Positions 36,034 to 47,485 of a stretch of 64,000 bases of DNA are shown here, piece by piece. The notes under the pieces were generated by a model, which worked only from the letters and a program-made list of their open reading frames with translations, was not told where the DNA came from and did not search any database. The position numbers were made by a program, and so were the translations under genes. The number at the start of each line of letters is the position of its first letter. The stretch's first letter is position 1. This DNA is from Alligator mississippiensis (taxonomy: Eukaryota > Chordata > Crocodylia > Alligatoridae). Where the stretch lies: NCBI RefSeq assembly GCF_030867095.1, contig NC_081835.1:46359892-46423891 (forward strand), given 5' to 3'.

Positions 36034-37512
36034 TAGTGGTTTTCAACCTGTGCTCTGCTGACCCCTGGGAGTCCACAAACTATGTCTAAGGCAGGGTCAG
36101 CAACATTTTTGGGCAGTGTGCCAAAAACACCTGCAACCTTGACTTGTAAGATGTTGACATGCCAGGAGTAGACAGCAGGGGAGCTGAGAGGGGTCTTATC
36201 CTTGTTGCAGCAACACAGCCCCAGCCTCCTCCCCGAGGCGTGGGTGCCAAGCAAAATGCCTTTGTGTGCCAGTCTCTGGCATGCATGTCTAAGGGGCCCA
36301 TGAAAAATGAGTATGATCATTCAAAAGTAGAAATGCATCAATATATTGGTCACATATTGGATTGGCACTGATGCAAGGAAAATTAACATTATTGGCAATT
36401 GACTTTTTTTGGCTGGTGTAGCTAATAATGTCACCAGTAAATGCCGAGTACATGTGCACAGCTGCAGCATGCCTACAGTCAGGAATGCAGCCTGGTAGCT
36501 TGTAGAGCAGCATCTGGCCAGTAAGTCTGTAGGGGGTAAGGGACTTAGTGGAGGCAGATTGAGGTTCCTATGAAGAGGGAGGGAGTGGGACAGGGGCAGG
36601 CGCTGCTCAGCCAGGGCGGTGAATGTGACCCCGGGAGCAGAACAGAGCCACAGGCAGCTCATCCAGGGGGCACAGGGAAGGTAGGGAGGGGGGGATGGCT
36701 TGCTGCTGCTGTGTATATCCCTAGGGGAGGCATGAGCAGCATGTGTCTCCACCCACCAGATTTGTGGGCAGGGTGAGGAGCCAGAGGCTGCCCTGGCCTC
36801 TTCTCAGTGGTGGGGCTGGGCTTGGGGCAGGCGGTAGTGGCGCTGGGAGAGATGGCTATGGGGAATTTTGGAGTGGCTGTAACCTACCCTGTAGCTACCC
36901 CTCCCAGCGCCATTGCCACCCCCCCCCCCCCCAAGGGCAGCCCCGGCCCAGTTCCCCCACCAGGAAGAGGCTGGCATAGCCTCCAGCCCTGAGCCTGCAG
37001 CAGGTAGCCCGCCCTCACCCCACGCACAAATCTGGGGGGCACATACCCCCCCCATTTCCCCCCCCGGGATATGTGGAGCAGTGGGGAGCTGCCCCCCTGC
37101 CCTGCCACACCCCACCAGATGAGCCGCCTGCGGGTCTGTCCTGCTTCCAGCAGGGTTACATTCACCTCCCTAGCTGGGCAATGCCTGACCCTGCCCCACT
37201 CCCTCCCTCCCTCCCCATGGGGGTCTTGATCTGCGCTACCCCTACCCTTTCCCTCCCCCATGCTCCTTCCCCACCACAGACCCACTGCCCCAGAGCTGCT
37301 CTCCAAGCTGCTGTGTTCCATATCAGCTACTGGATCAGAATCAGCCGATATGGATGGCTAATAATCGGCCATCGGTATTAGCCAAAAAACTCCTTGTCGG
37401 TTCACTCCTAATCAAAAGTATGTGGATGCCCACACTTACAATTCAAAGGGGTCTGCATCTCCATTTGACATTTTTTAGGGGTCTGCAAATGAGAAAAAGT
37501 TGAAAACCAGTA
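36034..37512. mobile_element. hAT-type MITE with exact 8-bp TSD, interrupted by a second hAT-like element
   Basis: Starts TAGTGGTTTTCAACCTG and ends AGTTGAAAACCAGTA, flanked by exact TGCTAGAA duplications (36026-36033 and 37513-37520). Its own sequence is 36034-36319 and 37419-37512. It was split by the element at 36328-37410. No coding capacity. Confidence 0.88.
36328..37410. mobile_element. Nested foldback element, 1083 bp, TAGxxxTGCAxCAAT family
   Basis: The left end TAGAAATGCATCAATAT and right end (inverse of TAGGAGTGAACCGACA) are diverged copies of the TAGGGGTGCACCAAT terminus at 56777. Flanks are TTCAAAAG and ATCAAAAG (36320-36327 and 37411-37418, 7 of 8). The GC-rich arms about 36490-36690 and 37110-37320 are inverted copies: 'gagagggagggagtgggacaggggcaggcg' opposes 'cctgaccctgccccactccctccctcc'. 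A C-run lies at 36919-36932. Open frames are palindrome artefacts. Confidence 0.82.
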
Positions 37513-37520
37513 TGCTAGAA

Positions 37521-38749
37521 TATGGTTGACTCCTCTATTAGGCTGTATTATAGAAGGTCTTGTGCCTCGGTAGAAAGCTAGTTAAAGGAAGTGACTCATT
37601 CACCACTAATAAAATCTGCCTGAGTAAGTGGCAAACAGAGGAATTTGTATGCTCTGAACACCAGACAGATCAACCAGGCTATTCAGTATTAAGAAAACAT
37701 GACTTTTCCCCCCTGCCTCATGCTAAAAGTAAAACACTGTCTGTGGGCAGACTTAGTCTCTTTTTATGAGATGCTGTGCAAAGAGAAGATCAACAGGGCC
37801 AGCTAATCCCAATGTTTGCTGTCATAGATGAATTTTTGTAGCAATTCCTTGAACTGTTGTGACTGACCTTTCTATGAGACCAACTTCTGCCCTTCTAGCT
37901 CATAGGGGGTGTGCCCACTCACCCAGCTCTGCTTACATAACTGATTCTTAGCCTGTTACATACCATTGTACCACCCACTCATGGATACACAGAGATTTAA
38001 CTCCCAGGAGGATTTTTCAGTTCTGTGGTCCTCTCCTGTTTGGTTAGAATCAACCCATTAATTGCTACAGATTGCATACATTTGTGTTTAAATAGAAAAA
38101 ATATATATCTTTCTCATCAGCTGCTTTCAAAAGGATTTAAGTAAAACTACTAAAATCTGACCTGCACTGGAGAAGTAATTTTCTCCAATTTTACATCTTT
38201 TTAATGCAACGTAAATTTACTTTTAACTCTTAATTGTTGCAGATGGACAGTGGGAGATCTGACATGAGCTGTCCTGATACTGAGTTTTCCATGTGTTTTG
38301 AAGTCCCTGCTCTTGGTTTATTATTCCTTTTGTGGATATCTATTGTTTTTCCTGTGACTGTAGGATTAGCAGGGGCAAGCTGTAAAAATGTACAATACAT
38401 TTCTCCTTATGCTGGTTTGTGCTGCTGGAATGCTATTTTGGTCCTGCTTTCTTGTAGATTGGTAGTAGGGAATGCATATTCATCACTTTTTTTTAATGGA
38501 AAATATAAACCCCAGAAACAGACATTTCAAGAGCCAGCAATATAAATGGTAATCCATTAAAGCAAATAAGGCAGTGGACCAGATTCAGTTTAGTTATGCT
38601 GGTGTCAGTGTAGAGAAACATCCAGATTTATTCCAGGTTCTCAGTAACATTACTAGGAGCTGAATTTGGCCCTATGGTTCCTTCTTCAAAGAGTGTATAG
38701 TTAAATATGGTACATAGTAAAATACTAGACTGAAGTTTATGTGCTCACA
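37521..38749. other. RAD54L2: Intron sequence, no recognised feature
   Basis: The open frame at 38234-38545 is hydrophobic and follows a 'ttgcag' acceptor-like string, but has no family signature and no convincing donor. Nothing else recognised. Confidence 0.45.
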
Positions 38750-39005
38750 GGGCGCATCTACATGAGATGCTTACTGCAGAGTAGCTTAATAACAATGGAC
38801 AGTAGCATGCTGGGCAAAACCCATGCTAATATGCCACTGTGCAGTAGTATTATGCTAATGAGCAGCAAGTGTCAGTAAAAACCCATGTGCTGGCATTGCT
38901 GCGCAGTAGTGTGAGTTACTGCACATTGATTTAGTGCTTGGTTAACCAAGTACTAAACTTAATGTGCAGTAACTGCAGTGCATTCATGAACATATAAACG
39001 TGCCC
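38750..39005. mobile_element. Short inverted-repeat element (GGGCGC/GTGCCC ends), 256 bp
   Basis: Starts GGGCGCATCTACATGAGATGC and ends CATGAACATATAAACGTGCCC. The interior repeats 'ctgcgcagtagt' and 'ctgcagagtagc' like the element at 28727. Confidence 0.6.
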
Positions 39006-41819
39006 ACAGTGTAGAATTGGTCCTGGTGATGATATCTGATTCATTAGTTGTACGCTGTAAATAATCATACATTGTAAATGATCCTATTTTCTGGTTTAAC
39101 GTTCTTAAAATCGCATTTAAAACCAACAAAACGCTGTGTAGATCAAACATTAATTGTCAGATTTGTACTGGCTCCATTCATAAATGAAGAGAATTTCAGT
39201 ATTTTTGAAGCTTCTGTAAAGGAGAATTTTTTTTCTTTAAAGTAGTTAAAAAAAAAAAATTAAATATAGAGGATAATTGTCTATTCGTAAGTTATACCAT
39301 GTTGGTGTTGCTTGTAGCAGCATGTGTCTTTGTCCTTTATAAAATGGGGGACAAAAAGGGGAAGGATCCGGCTGCTGGAAGCTTCAGTGCAGCAGGTGAT
39401 TGATCAGCCAGTCAGAACTACTGTCACCAGCCTGGGTTGTGTAATGATCTGTAGATGCTGCCATTGATTTGTGTTAGCTCTTTTTGTCCAGAATCACAGT
39501 GGGAGTTGGGCCTTATGTAATACTGATTGTCAGACTCTCCATTCCAGCACTCTGGCATGTTAGAGGGGAAGGATTAACTTTCCTTCTCTCCCCACCCCCT
39601 AGTCTTGCAGAGGCTCCTATTGTTTTCTTGTCTCCAGGGAAGGGCCAGTTGTAGGCTGCATAATGTACTGGTGCCTTGTTGAGTAAGATCTCATTTAGCT
39701 AAAGAGAGTGAGGGACTGGATCCTGAGTCCCTTCCAAAAGTGGCATAAGGAATTAGTTTCTAAAGCACCCTTTCTGTTCTTTCCCTAGACTCTGCTCCCC
39801 ACAAATCATATGACCCAACAGCAGCGGGAGCTCTTAATGCTTATATTGCTTTGGGATGAGTCCAGATTCTTCTCATCTGTGGCCACTGGGAGTTTCTTTC
39901 CCTTCCTCAGAATAGTAGTTGGTCTATGTAAGCAGGTGCCATTCCCAACCTGCCCTCGGATGCAATTCACTAGGTAAGCCCCAGATCATCTCATTTCTGT
40001 TGGTTTTTGCTTTATGTACACAAATTTTGCAATAATACAATAAAGTTCAGTTCAGACCTTTTTTCTGCCTTTAGCTGCTCCTGTGGGTACCTACCTCTGG
40101 ACTGCTCAACTTGCACCCTATATCCCTTGTAAAGAGTACTTCCCATTTTCCTTATCTGCATGGGGTGATGAGCCACCTGCCTTTGAGAGTAACTCAGCAC
40201 TTAACTCTTCTCCAGAAGAAGCAACATTTTGCAGGATGGACTGTGGTGGTACACACTACCAGCCTACTTCTTTATCAAGTTTTCTTTATTGAGCGGTATA
40301 CTGCTTTGATGTGGATTGTGGAGATGCCTTTTTAACATGGTGTTTACTTTTATATGTGAATCCGGTGGCAAATGTTTCTTATGTAAGGACTGTCAGTGCT
40401 GGGGATAGGAAACGTTCAGTATTTTTGTAGTGGATACCACACCCTTTTATTTGTTTATTTTGTATTTATTTATTTGATTGATATATTGCTCTTCTCAGCA
40501 AAGGCTCAGGGCAGTTTGAGACAAAATATAAAAGCAAGTGGAATATTTATGAAACAAGCTCCTGAAACAACAATATCTCAGCCTAGCCTTGTTTGCTAAA
40601 TGCCTGCCAAAATTGTAAGTTCTTAATGCTGCTTCTGGAAGATGTCCAGGCTTAGGTTCTGGCCAGTGTCAAGGGGGAGTGACTGCCAGGAATGACCTGC
40701 AGCTTATTTTGCCAAGCAGTCTTGGCACATTGACGATATACTTGAAGGAGGTTGCTCTCGCCTGACTTCAAGGATCATCATAGGGCATAAGGAAGAAGGT
40801 GGTCCCTTAAGTACATGGGGCCCAGACCACACTATACTGTTGTGTACACTCCTCCTGTTTGTAATTATGCAGACCACTTCTGTCCCATTCTTCTGTAAAA
40901 CACACTCCTGTAGCAGGACATCAATTAACTGGTAGAAAATCAGGGTTGTTTATATTTGCTTCTGTTGTGATTAAACAGCCGAAATAAGGAGGGTGTTGGC
41001 CATCTCTACAGACCAACAGGTATTCTGTGGACTGCCACTGATCTACAAGCCCCTACTGAAGAGCTGTTGTGTTGGGGTCATAGCGTACTGAGACAGCAAG
41101 CCGAGTCCAGTGGAGATAGGAGATTTAAGTAAAGTTAGTTAAATAATGGTATCTTTTCTTAAAAAACACTTGTCTAAATTTCCTTGATGTGTTTGAGCCA
41201 AAGAACTTGAGCTAATATATTTGCTCCTATTAACATGCAGGTTACTGCTTCATAAATATTGTTTGATAACCTGCTTGGGACTTTTTAAAGCAAATGCTTG
41301 CCCTCACAAATTGTTTTTTCAGACTTTTATGTTAAAGTGAAGACATCAATATGTTTAAATTGTTAGAATTAAACTAAGCAAAGTCATTACTATCGGCATT
41401 TTATTTTCCTTTTTATTGGATTTTAAATTCAGGAGCAAAATATTAATCTCCTTATCACTTAAATTATACAAATGATATCAATACTTTCCCCCCTTCTTGT
41501 AAATTTAACTAATGACTTCTCTTATGATCCATCTGTGTGTTTTAACACTTGTGTGCTGTGTGTTATTTATGAAGTGCCAAGACTGTGCAAGATGTGTTAC
41601 AAATTTGCAAGACAAAGCTTCCTGCCACTTTCAGATACTCCCAGTGATCTGGGAAAACACAAAAGGAATCCCCTTGTCCAAAAACGTCATCCCATACCCT
41701 CTTTGCTATAATAGCCGAGCTTCTCGGCCTCTTGTGGGCTCAGATCAAGGTGAAAAAATGAAGCCAATTTCTGCAGTTGACCTCAGAATACCTGCTTTCC
41801 TCTAATTGTCTGTCCATAC
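39006..41819. other. RAD54L2: Intron sequence; weak repeat tail at about 40445-40545
   Basis: 'tatttatttatttgattgatatattgctcttctcagcaaaggctcagggcagtttgagacaaaatataaaa' resembles a common reptile retroposon tail (…gctcagggcggtttacaac). Family not assigned. No exon or RNA gene seen. Confidence 0.4.
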
Positions 41820-42094
41820 CAGTGTTTCTTAAACTGGGGTATGTAACAAACTTCCGGAGGAAGTAATGAGAAAGCAGGTCAAAGGAAGGGGGAAATAGAA
41901 GTGGAGGAAAAGGAAGAAGAAGGAATGAAGAACAACTTGACTGTATCTTTTAAGGTGCTGGAGAGGTTACAGTGTGGAGGTAGTTGACATAGTGTTACCT
42001 TCTTTTCCTATAATCTAGAAGGGAGAATCCTAGGGAGATACAAGAGTTAAGCAAATTTATGGTATGTGACCCATACAGTGTTTGAGAACCACTG
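41820..42094. mobile_element. hAT-like MITE, 275 bp
   Basis: Starts CAGTGTTTCTTAAACTGG and ends GTGTTTGAGAACCACTG, imperfect inverted repeats of the CAGTGGTTCTCAAAC class. I see no matching 8-bp flanks, so the insertion is old or the ends are slightly misplaced. Confidence 0.65.
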
Positions 42095-45000
42095 ATTTTT
42101 ATGAATGTTTTTGCTCCAAAGCTCATCACACACTATTTTCTGTCTAGCCTGCAGTGGTAACTTGTAATGTTTTGGGCTCCAGGATTTCCAAGGGTTGTTG
42201 ACACTGTTTATAGCCAGAGATTACAATGACAAAGCTTAATTAAGGCTTTGTTACAAAACAGGCTTTAAGAGACAAATCTGCTACCAGCCATAAACACTGG
42301 GCTTGGCTTGAAGGAGAAAATGGAGTCCTCTCCCATTGCAGTTACCTTGGGGCTGCAGGGTCAAGTTTTTCTGCTTTGCAGGTATTTGGTTAGTAGATGC
42401 ACAGGTGGATGTGGAACATTCCCCTTCCCTGCCCTCTCCCTCCAATTGCTTGTTTGGTAAGGCACGGAAAGCCCCTTTGAAGCACAGATCCATGGCTTAC
42501 ACATTTGGGATATTTTTCACTAAACTCTTGGTACTTTGCCTATCCCCTGTGCAATGGTGTCCCACTTGCCTCTGGGGTAAACTACTCCAAGCATTTTACG
42601 GAAAATCAGGCTTTATTTCACAGTCTAGGCTGTGACCTTCCTCTATTCAATTGCATATTTAAAGAAGTGAAGTTTGGGCCTATGCGACATGTAGGTGTCT
42701 CCCACAATGAGAATTTTAGAGAGATGTCGTGCACAGCATGTGGTATTTTGAACTCTTGTTGTATTTGGGTGTTTCACTTAGTAGCCCAGCTCCTGGGGAC
42801 AAGTAATTTATGTAAAAATTGCTATTTAAAAAAATGTGGCTACCCTTGGAGAGCAAACTGAAAAGCTTGAAAATAGCCATGGTTGTGTTGTTAATTCTCT
42901 GTAAATTTAAAATCACAGAAAAGCCCTTGTCGTCAAACAAAAAACAGTACTTAGTTTATTTTTATGTTGGGACTCCTGTTGTACCAGTGTGGAATAAGAT
43001 GCAATCACTACCTCACAGATATCACAATCTAAAACACTTTTCCTTGAGGAAAAAAAATCCACAAAATGATTTTTATACGCCTTGGAGGACAGGCCATCAT
43101 GATCTGGAGAGAGGCCGTCTTAGATGCTTAGTTGATGTTCAGCTGATTGCAGTCTTTAACTTCATTCACAGTGGTAAAACATGACAGCTCCTCTCCCATT
43201 TCTGTGTAAAAATGGAATTTTTCAGGGTTTCTTCATTGAATAGACCACCTCTGCAGCTCAATTTCTTGAAGTTTGAGCAGACTTCACACACTTTTTCTTG
43301 TAATTCTGTTGTTAGGGTGGGGGGGGACTCTGTTTACCTCATGTGGTGCTGATTATTCTCCTCCCCACTATGTATAGCTCAGGATACCACCTCTGCCTCT
43401 GTCTCTTCCATTCTAGGGCTAGGAGGATCACAAGTTGATTTAATGTGGGACAGCTGGAAAGTCCAGATGAATGGTAACTTTGATCACTTGAAGGTAATCT
43501 GTTTATCTCTTGCAAAGTGCCCTGCCTACAGTGATTAAATATGTGTGTGCGAGTGAGAGATGGGGGCAGGTTGGAATAACTCAGCCATAAAACAATAGAG
43601 GCAGATGCAATCTGGTTACATTATGTAATTCCCCTTGGTAGAAGGCCCTGAACTGGGTCAGAGCTGTGTGAGAAACAAGGGCATGCTCATGTCTGTGCAA
43701 TTCCTACCTGCCTGTTGTGCAGTGTTCACATTGTGTATCTGTTTTACCAGGCAAGCTGGGAACCCTCTAGAGAAGCAGAGCTTGGGCGATCTGAAAACTC
43801 TTAAGGGAGCTGCCAGGATCTGGGAGGGGGCGGGGGGCAGGAGGCAGGAGAGACGGCTACACGACAACGTACATGGAAGAGTTTACTATTCTTACTACAC
43901 TGAGGTCCTGGAAGGCTTAATTAAGCTTTTAGAAAGCATTGGTTTATAATACTTAGACTACTAAATTATCTTGTCAAGGGGTTTGTTTTTTAAATGTTCA
44001 TATTTACTAATTACAAACTACCTTAATAAGCTATGCATCAAAATAAAGCTTTGACTGTATAATCTTGATGAGGTACTTTGTGTGACAGCTGATGGCTTTT
44101 AGGGTTTATGTTTTATTTATGGAAAGGCAACAAACAGAAGACCCACTCCTTTTTATTTAACCACTTTAATTTTTTTTCTAGTTATGTAACATGTTGAAAC
44201 ATAACAGATGACATGCAGCAAAATGCCAGTGCAGAGACAAGCATATTTTACCTCTTATTCTGAATGAGTGTATTTCATACCTAGTGACATTAGCATTTTT
44301 TCCTGCTCCTTCCCCCATTTGGGTGGGTGGGTGGGGTGTGTTTCCGGCAAGAAGCTGTACTTGGTAAAGTACCTATCTCACTTTTGATAATATGTAAATA
44401 AAACCAACCCCACTGAAATCCAAACACTCCCAGTGAGGGAGCAGCACTCATCTTCCTGTGAATTATACAGGAAATACCAGTAGCTTCACAATTACAGGTT
44501 TGAAACAACTTGCCTATTTGAATAAAAAGTGTGTTTTTTAGAACTGCATTTCAGTTGGAAGGGTATGATTTAGCAGTTTTAGAGTTGAAAATAAGCTACT
44601 GTTTTGAAATAAACATCAGAATTTAGCACTGCACTTGTCAGGAAAAACTTTTCTTATAAGCTGGCTTATGCTCTGACTTTTGCATTTGAACACTTTCCTC
44701 TTTCAGTAGTTCCTACAGTCAGTTTTACCTTATTTGTGATCTAGAACATGGTGCAAATAGCAATGAGTTGGGAGACATAAGGTCACCACTCAGTAGATTC
44801 AGTTCACCCTTGTCCATTTGAAGTCAGTTCATATTTTGGTTTTGTGCATCAGCTCCTGGACTGAGACAACTGGCTTGTTTTGGATAGCCTGCTAAATAGC
44901 TTCTTAACAGTGGGAACTTCTGCTTGCTTCTTCCAAAGGTCACAGTTGAACGTGGAACCTAGTAATGAAATCCCAGTAACCATCCTTTAAGTTATCCTCT

Positions 45001-45352
45001 TCCCTTGCTTTCATTTTCTTGTGTTCTCTTGCAGACATACTCACCTGCCTTGCAGACATACTCTCATTGTTCTTGTCTTGCCTAGCCCAGTTTTTCAGTG
45101 TCTGACTTCAGCTGGGAATATTCCATACATTTAGTAGTTATGATTTGTATTTTCTTTCAACCACTCTTCTTATTAAAGGGTGCTGGGGTTTGCTTAACTT
45201 CTAGAAATTGTTGGCATATAACAGAAAAGGAAAATTTCCCCTCTTAAAAAGTTTGCATAGATGTTAAGAAATTCCATGCAGTCCTGCCTGGAGTAGCTTT
45301 GCTGTTCTGTCTCATGGGAATTGAAAGGGTGCCCTGTGCTGGCAGGACATGA
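42095..45352. other. RAD54L2: Intron sequence, no recognised feature
   Basis: Several open frames of 70-120 codons occur by chance in AT-rich DNA; none shows a domain or paired splice signals. Confidence 0.5.
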
Positions 45353-45475
45353 GGATCTGATCCCTGGTATTCAAAGTCACATGTCCTGCCATGCACATAT
45401 GGCATGGCATGAGGTGCAATTCTGGTATTGGGGATCAGATCCCATTGTGCCATTAAACTGTCTGCCAGGAGCCTG
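45353..45475. repeat. Long hairpin, copy 2 of 3 (truncated foldback element)
   Basis: Arms 45353-45398 and about 45398-45450: 'gatctgatccctggtattcaaagt' opposes 'attctggtattggggatcagatc', and 'catgtcctgccatgcacata' opposes 'tatggcatggcatgagg'. The right end 'ctgtctgccaggagcc' (to 45475) is the inverse of the left terminus at 62323 (ggcccctggcagac). Confidence 0.7.
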
Positions 45476-46585
45476 CAATTCTGTTCTTAGTAGATATTTA
45501 TAATGCAAACATTGACATGACCTGGACATTCTGAGAATACCAAGAAAGAAGTGTTGGGTTAAGTGATAAATTGTTAAACATTAATTGAGTCACTGGTGGT
45601 GTTTCCAGAGCAGCAAGCCTCCATGTTCATGATACTTTGCTGATAAGTTTAGTTTGTGTCTTTATTGTGAATGATTTTCTTCCTGGCCTGTTAGGAACCT
45701 CCTTTTTTGAAAAATAAGAGCTAATTTATGTTTTGTGTATTTGATTTTTTTTTTTGCAAGCACAAGTGAAAAAATTGTAGATCAGGGACACAAGCTGGAG
45801 TAACCAATCTTTAATATTTGCCCTTGAGAGTAAGATTTTTACTTCTCTGGGAATTTGGGGTCCAGGTGAATCTCAAACTTTATATGGCTAAGTATGTTTT
45901 GGGTTTATTTGTGAGAGGGAATGAAATTGGTGGGATAAGATAGGAAATGGAAGCATGATAGAGAGAATCCATGGGAAGCGGTAAAGAATACAATGGAGGA
46001 AAGGGAAAAATTAAAAAAGGAAAGAGTGTAGATGAGAGAGTGCTGTCACTATGCTCACAATCTGGGTTATGAGGAGGTTGAATAAAGCCAGCAAGGGGAA
46101 GAATGTTTAACACAAGCAGGAAAAATATGAGGTTTCTTTTTTTCCAAAATAAATAATAAGCAAAGTTGCATAACCACATATTACAGTTAAATACAAAACA
46201 ATAAACAGTACGTGGGGTTTGCATTTTGATGGGTGGGTTATGTCCTAGTAATTCTGAAATCTTTCACAAGGGCCTTGTTTGCTTGCTGGCTTTGTTTGCT
46301 TAATCTTTAAATATTGACTGCATTTTTCATGCTCTGGCATGAAATGTGTGTGAAATCTGTAAATATATCAGTTGGCGCATTGTTTTCTATCACCTGATCT
46401 TTAATGATTTCGCCCATCATAATGTCTCTCTCTCAAGAATTTCCATGTCCATGATAAATAGTAGCTGTAGTTACACAAACTTGTAATGTTCTTCCTTGGC
46501 TGTTTTTTGTATCTGTAACTTTGGATGACTAAATTTTCTTGAATGTTTTTATTTTTTAAATTGTTTCCCCCTCCTACTCCTGCAG
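45476..46585. other. RAD54L2: End of presumed intron 1, no recognised repeat
   Basis: AT-rich, with a T-run near 45750. The last bases form a good polypyrimidine tract and AG acceptor (…gtttccccctcctactcctgcag, ending 46585). Confidence 0.6.
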
Positions 46586-46604
46586 GGCTGCCTTACAAAA
46601 GAAA

Positions 46605-46616
46605 ATGAGCAGGTAA
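46605..46616 (+). promoter_or_regulatory. RAD54L2: Minimal upstream ORF in the RAD54L2 leader
   Basis: ATG-AGC-AGG-TAA, three codons and a stop, 26 bases before the main ATG, with A at -3. The overlapping ATG at 46616 begins a second, out-of-frame upstream frame that reads over the main start for the remaining 60 codons of the exon. Both would tend to lower initiation at 46642 if exon 2 is used as drawn. Function is inference. Confidence 0.5.
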
Positions 46617-46641
46617 TGCACAAGGAGCACCACTGGGAACC

Positions 46642-46795
46642 ATGTCAGACGAGTCAATCTCAGGGAGTGATCCGGACCTGGACCCGGACTTGGAGCAGGA
46701 GGATATGGAAGAGGAGGAGGAGGAAGATGAAGAGGAAGCAATGGAGGAGGAGGAAAATGATGGGGATGATGAGGAAGACTTACTCGATGAGAATG
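46642..46795 (+). CDS. RAD54L2: RAD54L2/ARIP4 (SNF2-family ATPase), N-terminal coding exon, partial
   Basis: Fifty-one codons plus one base (phase 1) encode a start MSDESISGSDPDLDPD followed by a glutamate/aspartate-rich run and DDEEDLLDEN. This closely follows the remembered N-terminus of vertebrate ARIP4, where an SGSDPDLDPD block leads into an acidic tract and a DDEEDLLDD motif. RAD54L2 is a nuclear SNF2-like DNA-dependent ATPase that binds the androgen receptor and acts in transcription and TOP2-adduct processing. The helicase domains lie in later exons outside the window. The chosen ATG has A at -3. Only this one coding exon is visible. The minus-strand serine-rich frame here is its shadow. 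Confidence 0.88.
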
Positions 46796-47477
46796 GTGAG
46801 TGAGTCGGGTTGTGAGCGCCCATATCCACTCTGCTGTGCATAATCACTGAAATGACTAATTCTGATGAGTTATTTTGTGTAACTAGTGTCCTTATGTCTT
46901 TTAGAATTTCTTCAGGGGCAAGTGGAGCGGAGTTACGTGCATATGTGTAGATTAAGTTTGGATTTCTAGCATTATGTTTTTTATCATTATCACTAGAATA
47001 TTCTTCATAAATCTCACCAGTAGCGCCAAAGTTCTTACGCAGAGATCTTATTCTTAATCAAATAAGATTGTCTGGGACATAGTTGTGTATATCAGTAAAA
47101 TCAATTTCTATGTTCTTTAGTAAAAGTATACTTAAGTTAGATATTTTTACATTACTCATACACCCATAAATAAAAAGCCTAATGCAGATTGCATTGGCGG
47201 GCTGGATGTTTGTGATCTGGCTGCTGCTGCAGGCTGCTAGTTCCCCTGCTTCCAATCCCTTCCCTGCTCTCTTCTCTTCCCTTCTCTTACTGGATGCCAC
47301 CACAGCCCATGGTATATTCCAATGGGAAATGGGAAAATTGGCACTGGGGGCATAGCGCAGGAGGCTTTAAATCACTGCTTTAATGAGGCCTGTATAAAAT
47401 GGCAGCCCTTTTCCCCCACCCCAACCAAATTGGACCTTTGTGGGCTGGATCCAGTCCATTGACCATAGATTGTCAGC
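46796..47477 (+). other. RAD54L2: Start of RAD54L2 intron 2
   Basis: Begins with the GTGAGTGAGT donor. AT-rich and otherwise featureless up to the hAT-type element at 47486. Intron 2 continues beyond 64000 as far as I can tell. Confidence 0.6.
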
Positions 47478-47485
47478 CCCTAGCT

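Larger units (their letters stand above)
13243..46585 (+). other. RAD54L2: Presumed RAD54L2 intron 1 (about 33.3 kb)
   Basis: Spans from the GTGAGC donor in the CpG island to the polypyrimidine-AG acceptor (…ccccctcctactcctgcag) before the first coding exon. Filled with repeats annotated individually. I found no convincing additional exon on either strand. Confidence 0.45.
46586..46795 (+). other. RAD54L2: RAD54L2 exon 2 (5' UTR part plus first coding part)
   Basis: Bounded by a strong acceptor (tgcag|GGCTGCC) and a consensus donor (GAATG|GTGAGTGAGT). 5' UTR occupies 46586-46641 and coding sequence 46642-46795. Two ATGs precede the main start: one at 46605 opening the minimal frame ATG-AGC-AGG-TAA, and one at 46616 out of frame with the main start and open to the exon end. 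Confidence 0.85.

Noticed and set aside
38234..38545. 103-codon hydrophobic frame after an acceptor-like string
   Set aside because: No family signature and no convincing donor; hydrophobicity follows from T-rich codons.
46593..46847. Serine-rich minus-strand frame
   Set aside because: Antisense shadow of the GAG/GAA-rich acidic coding exon of RAD54L2; it runs through the splice donor.
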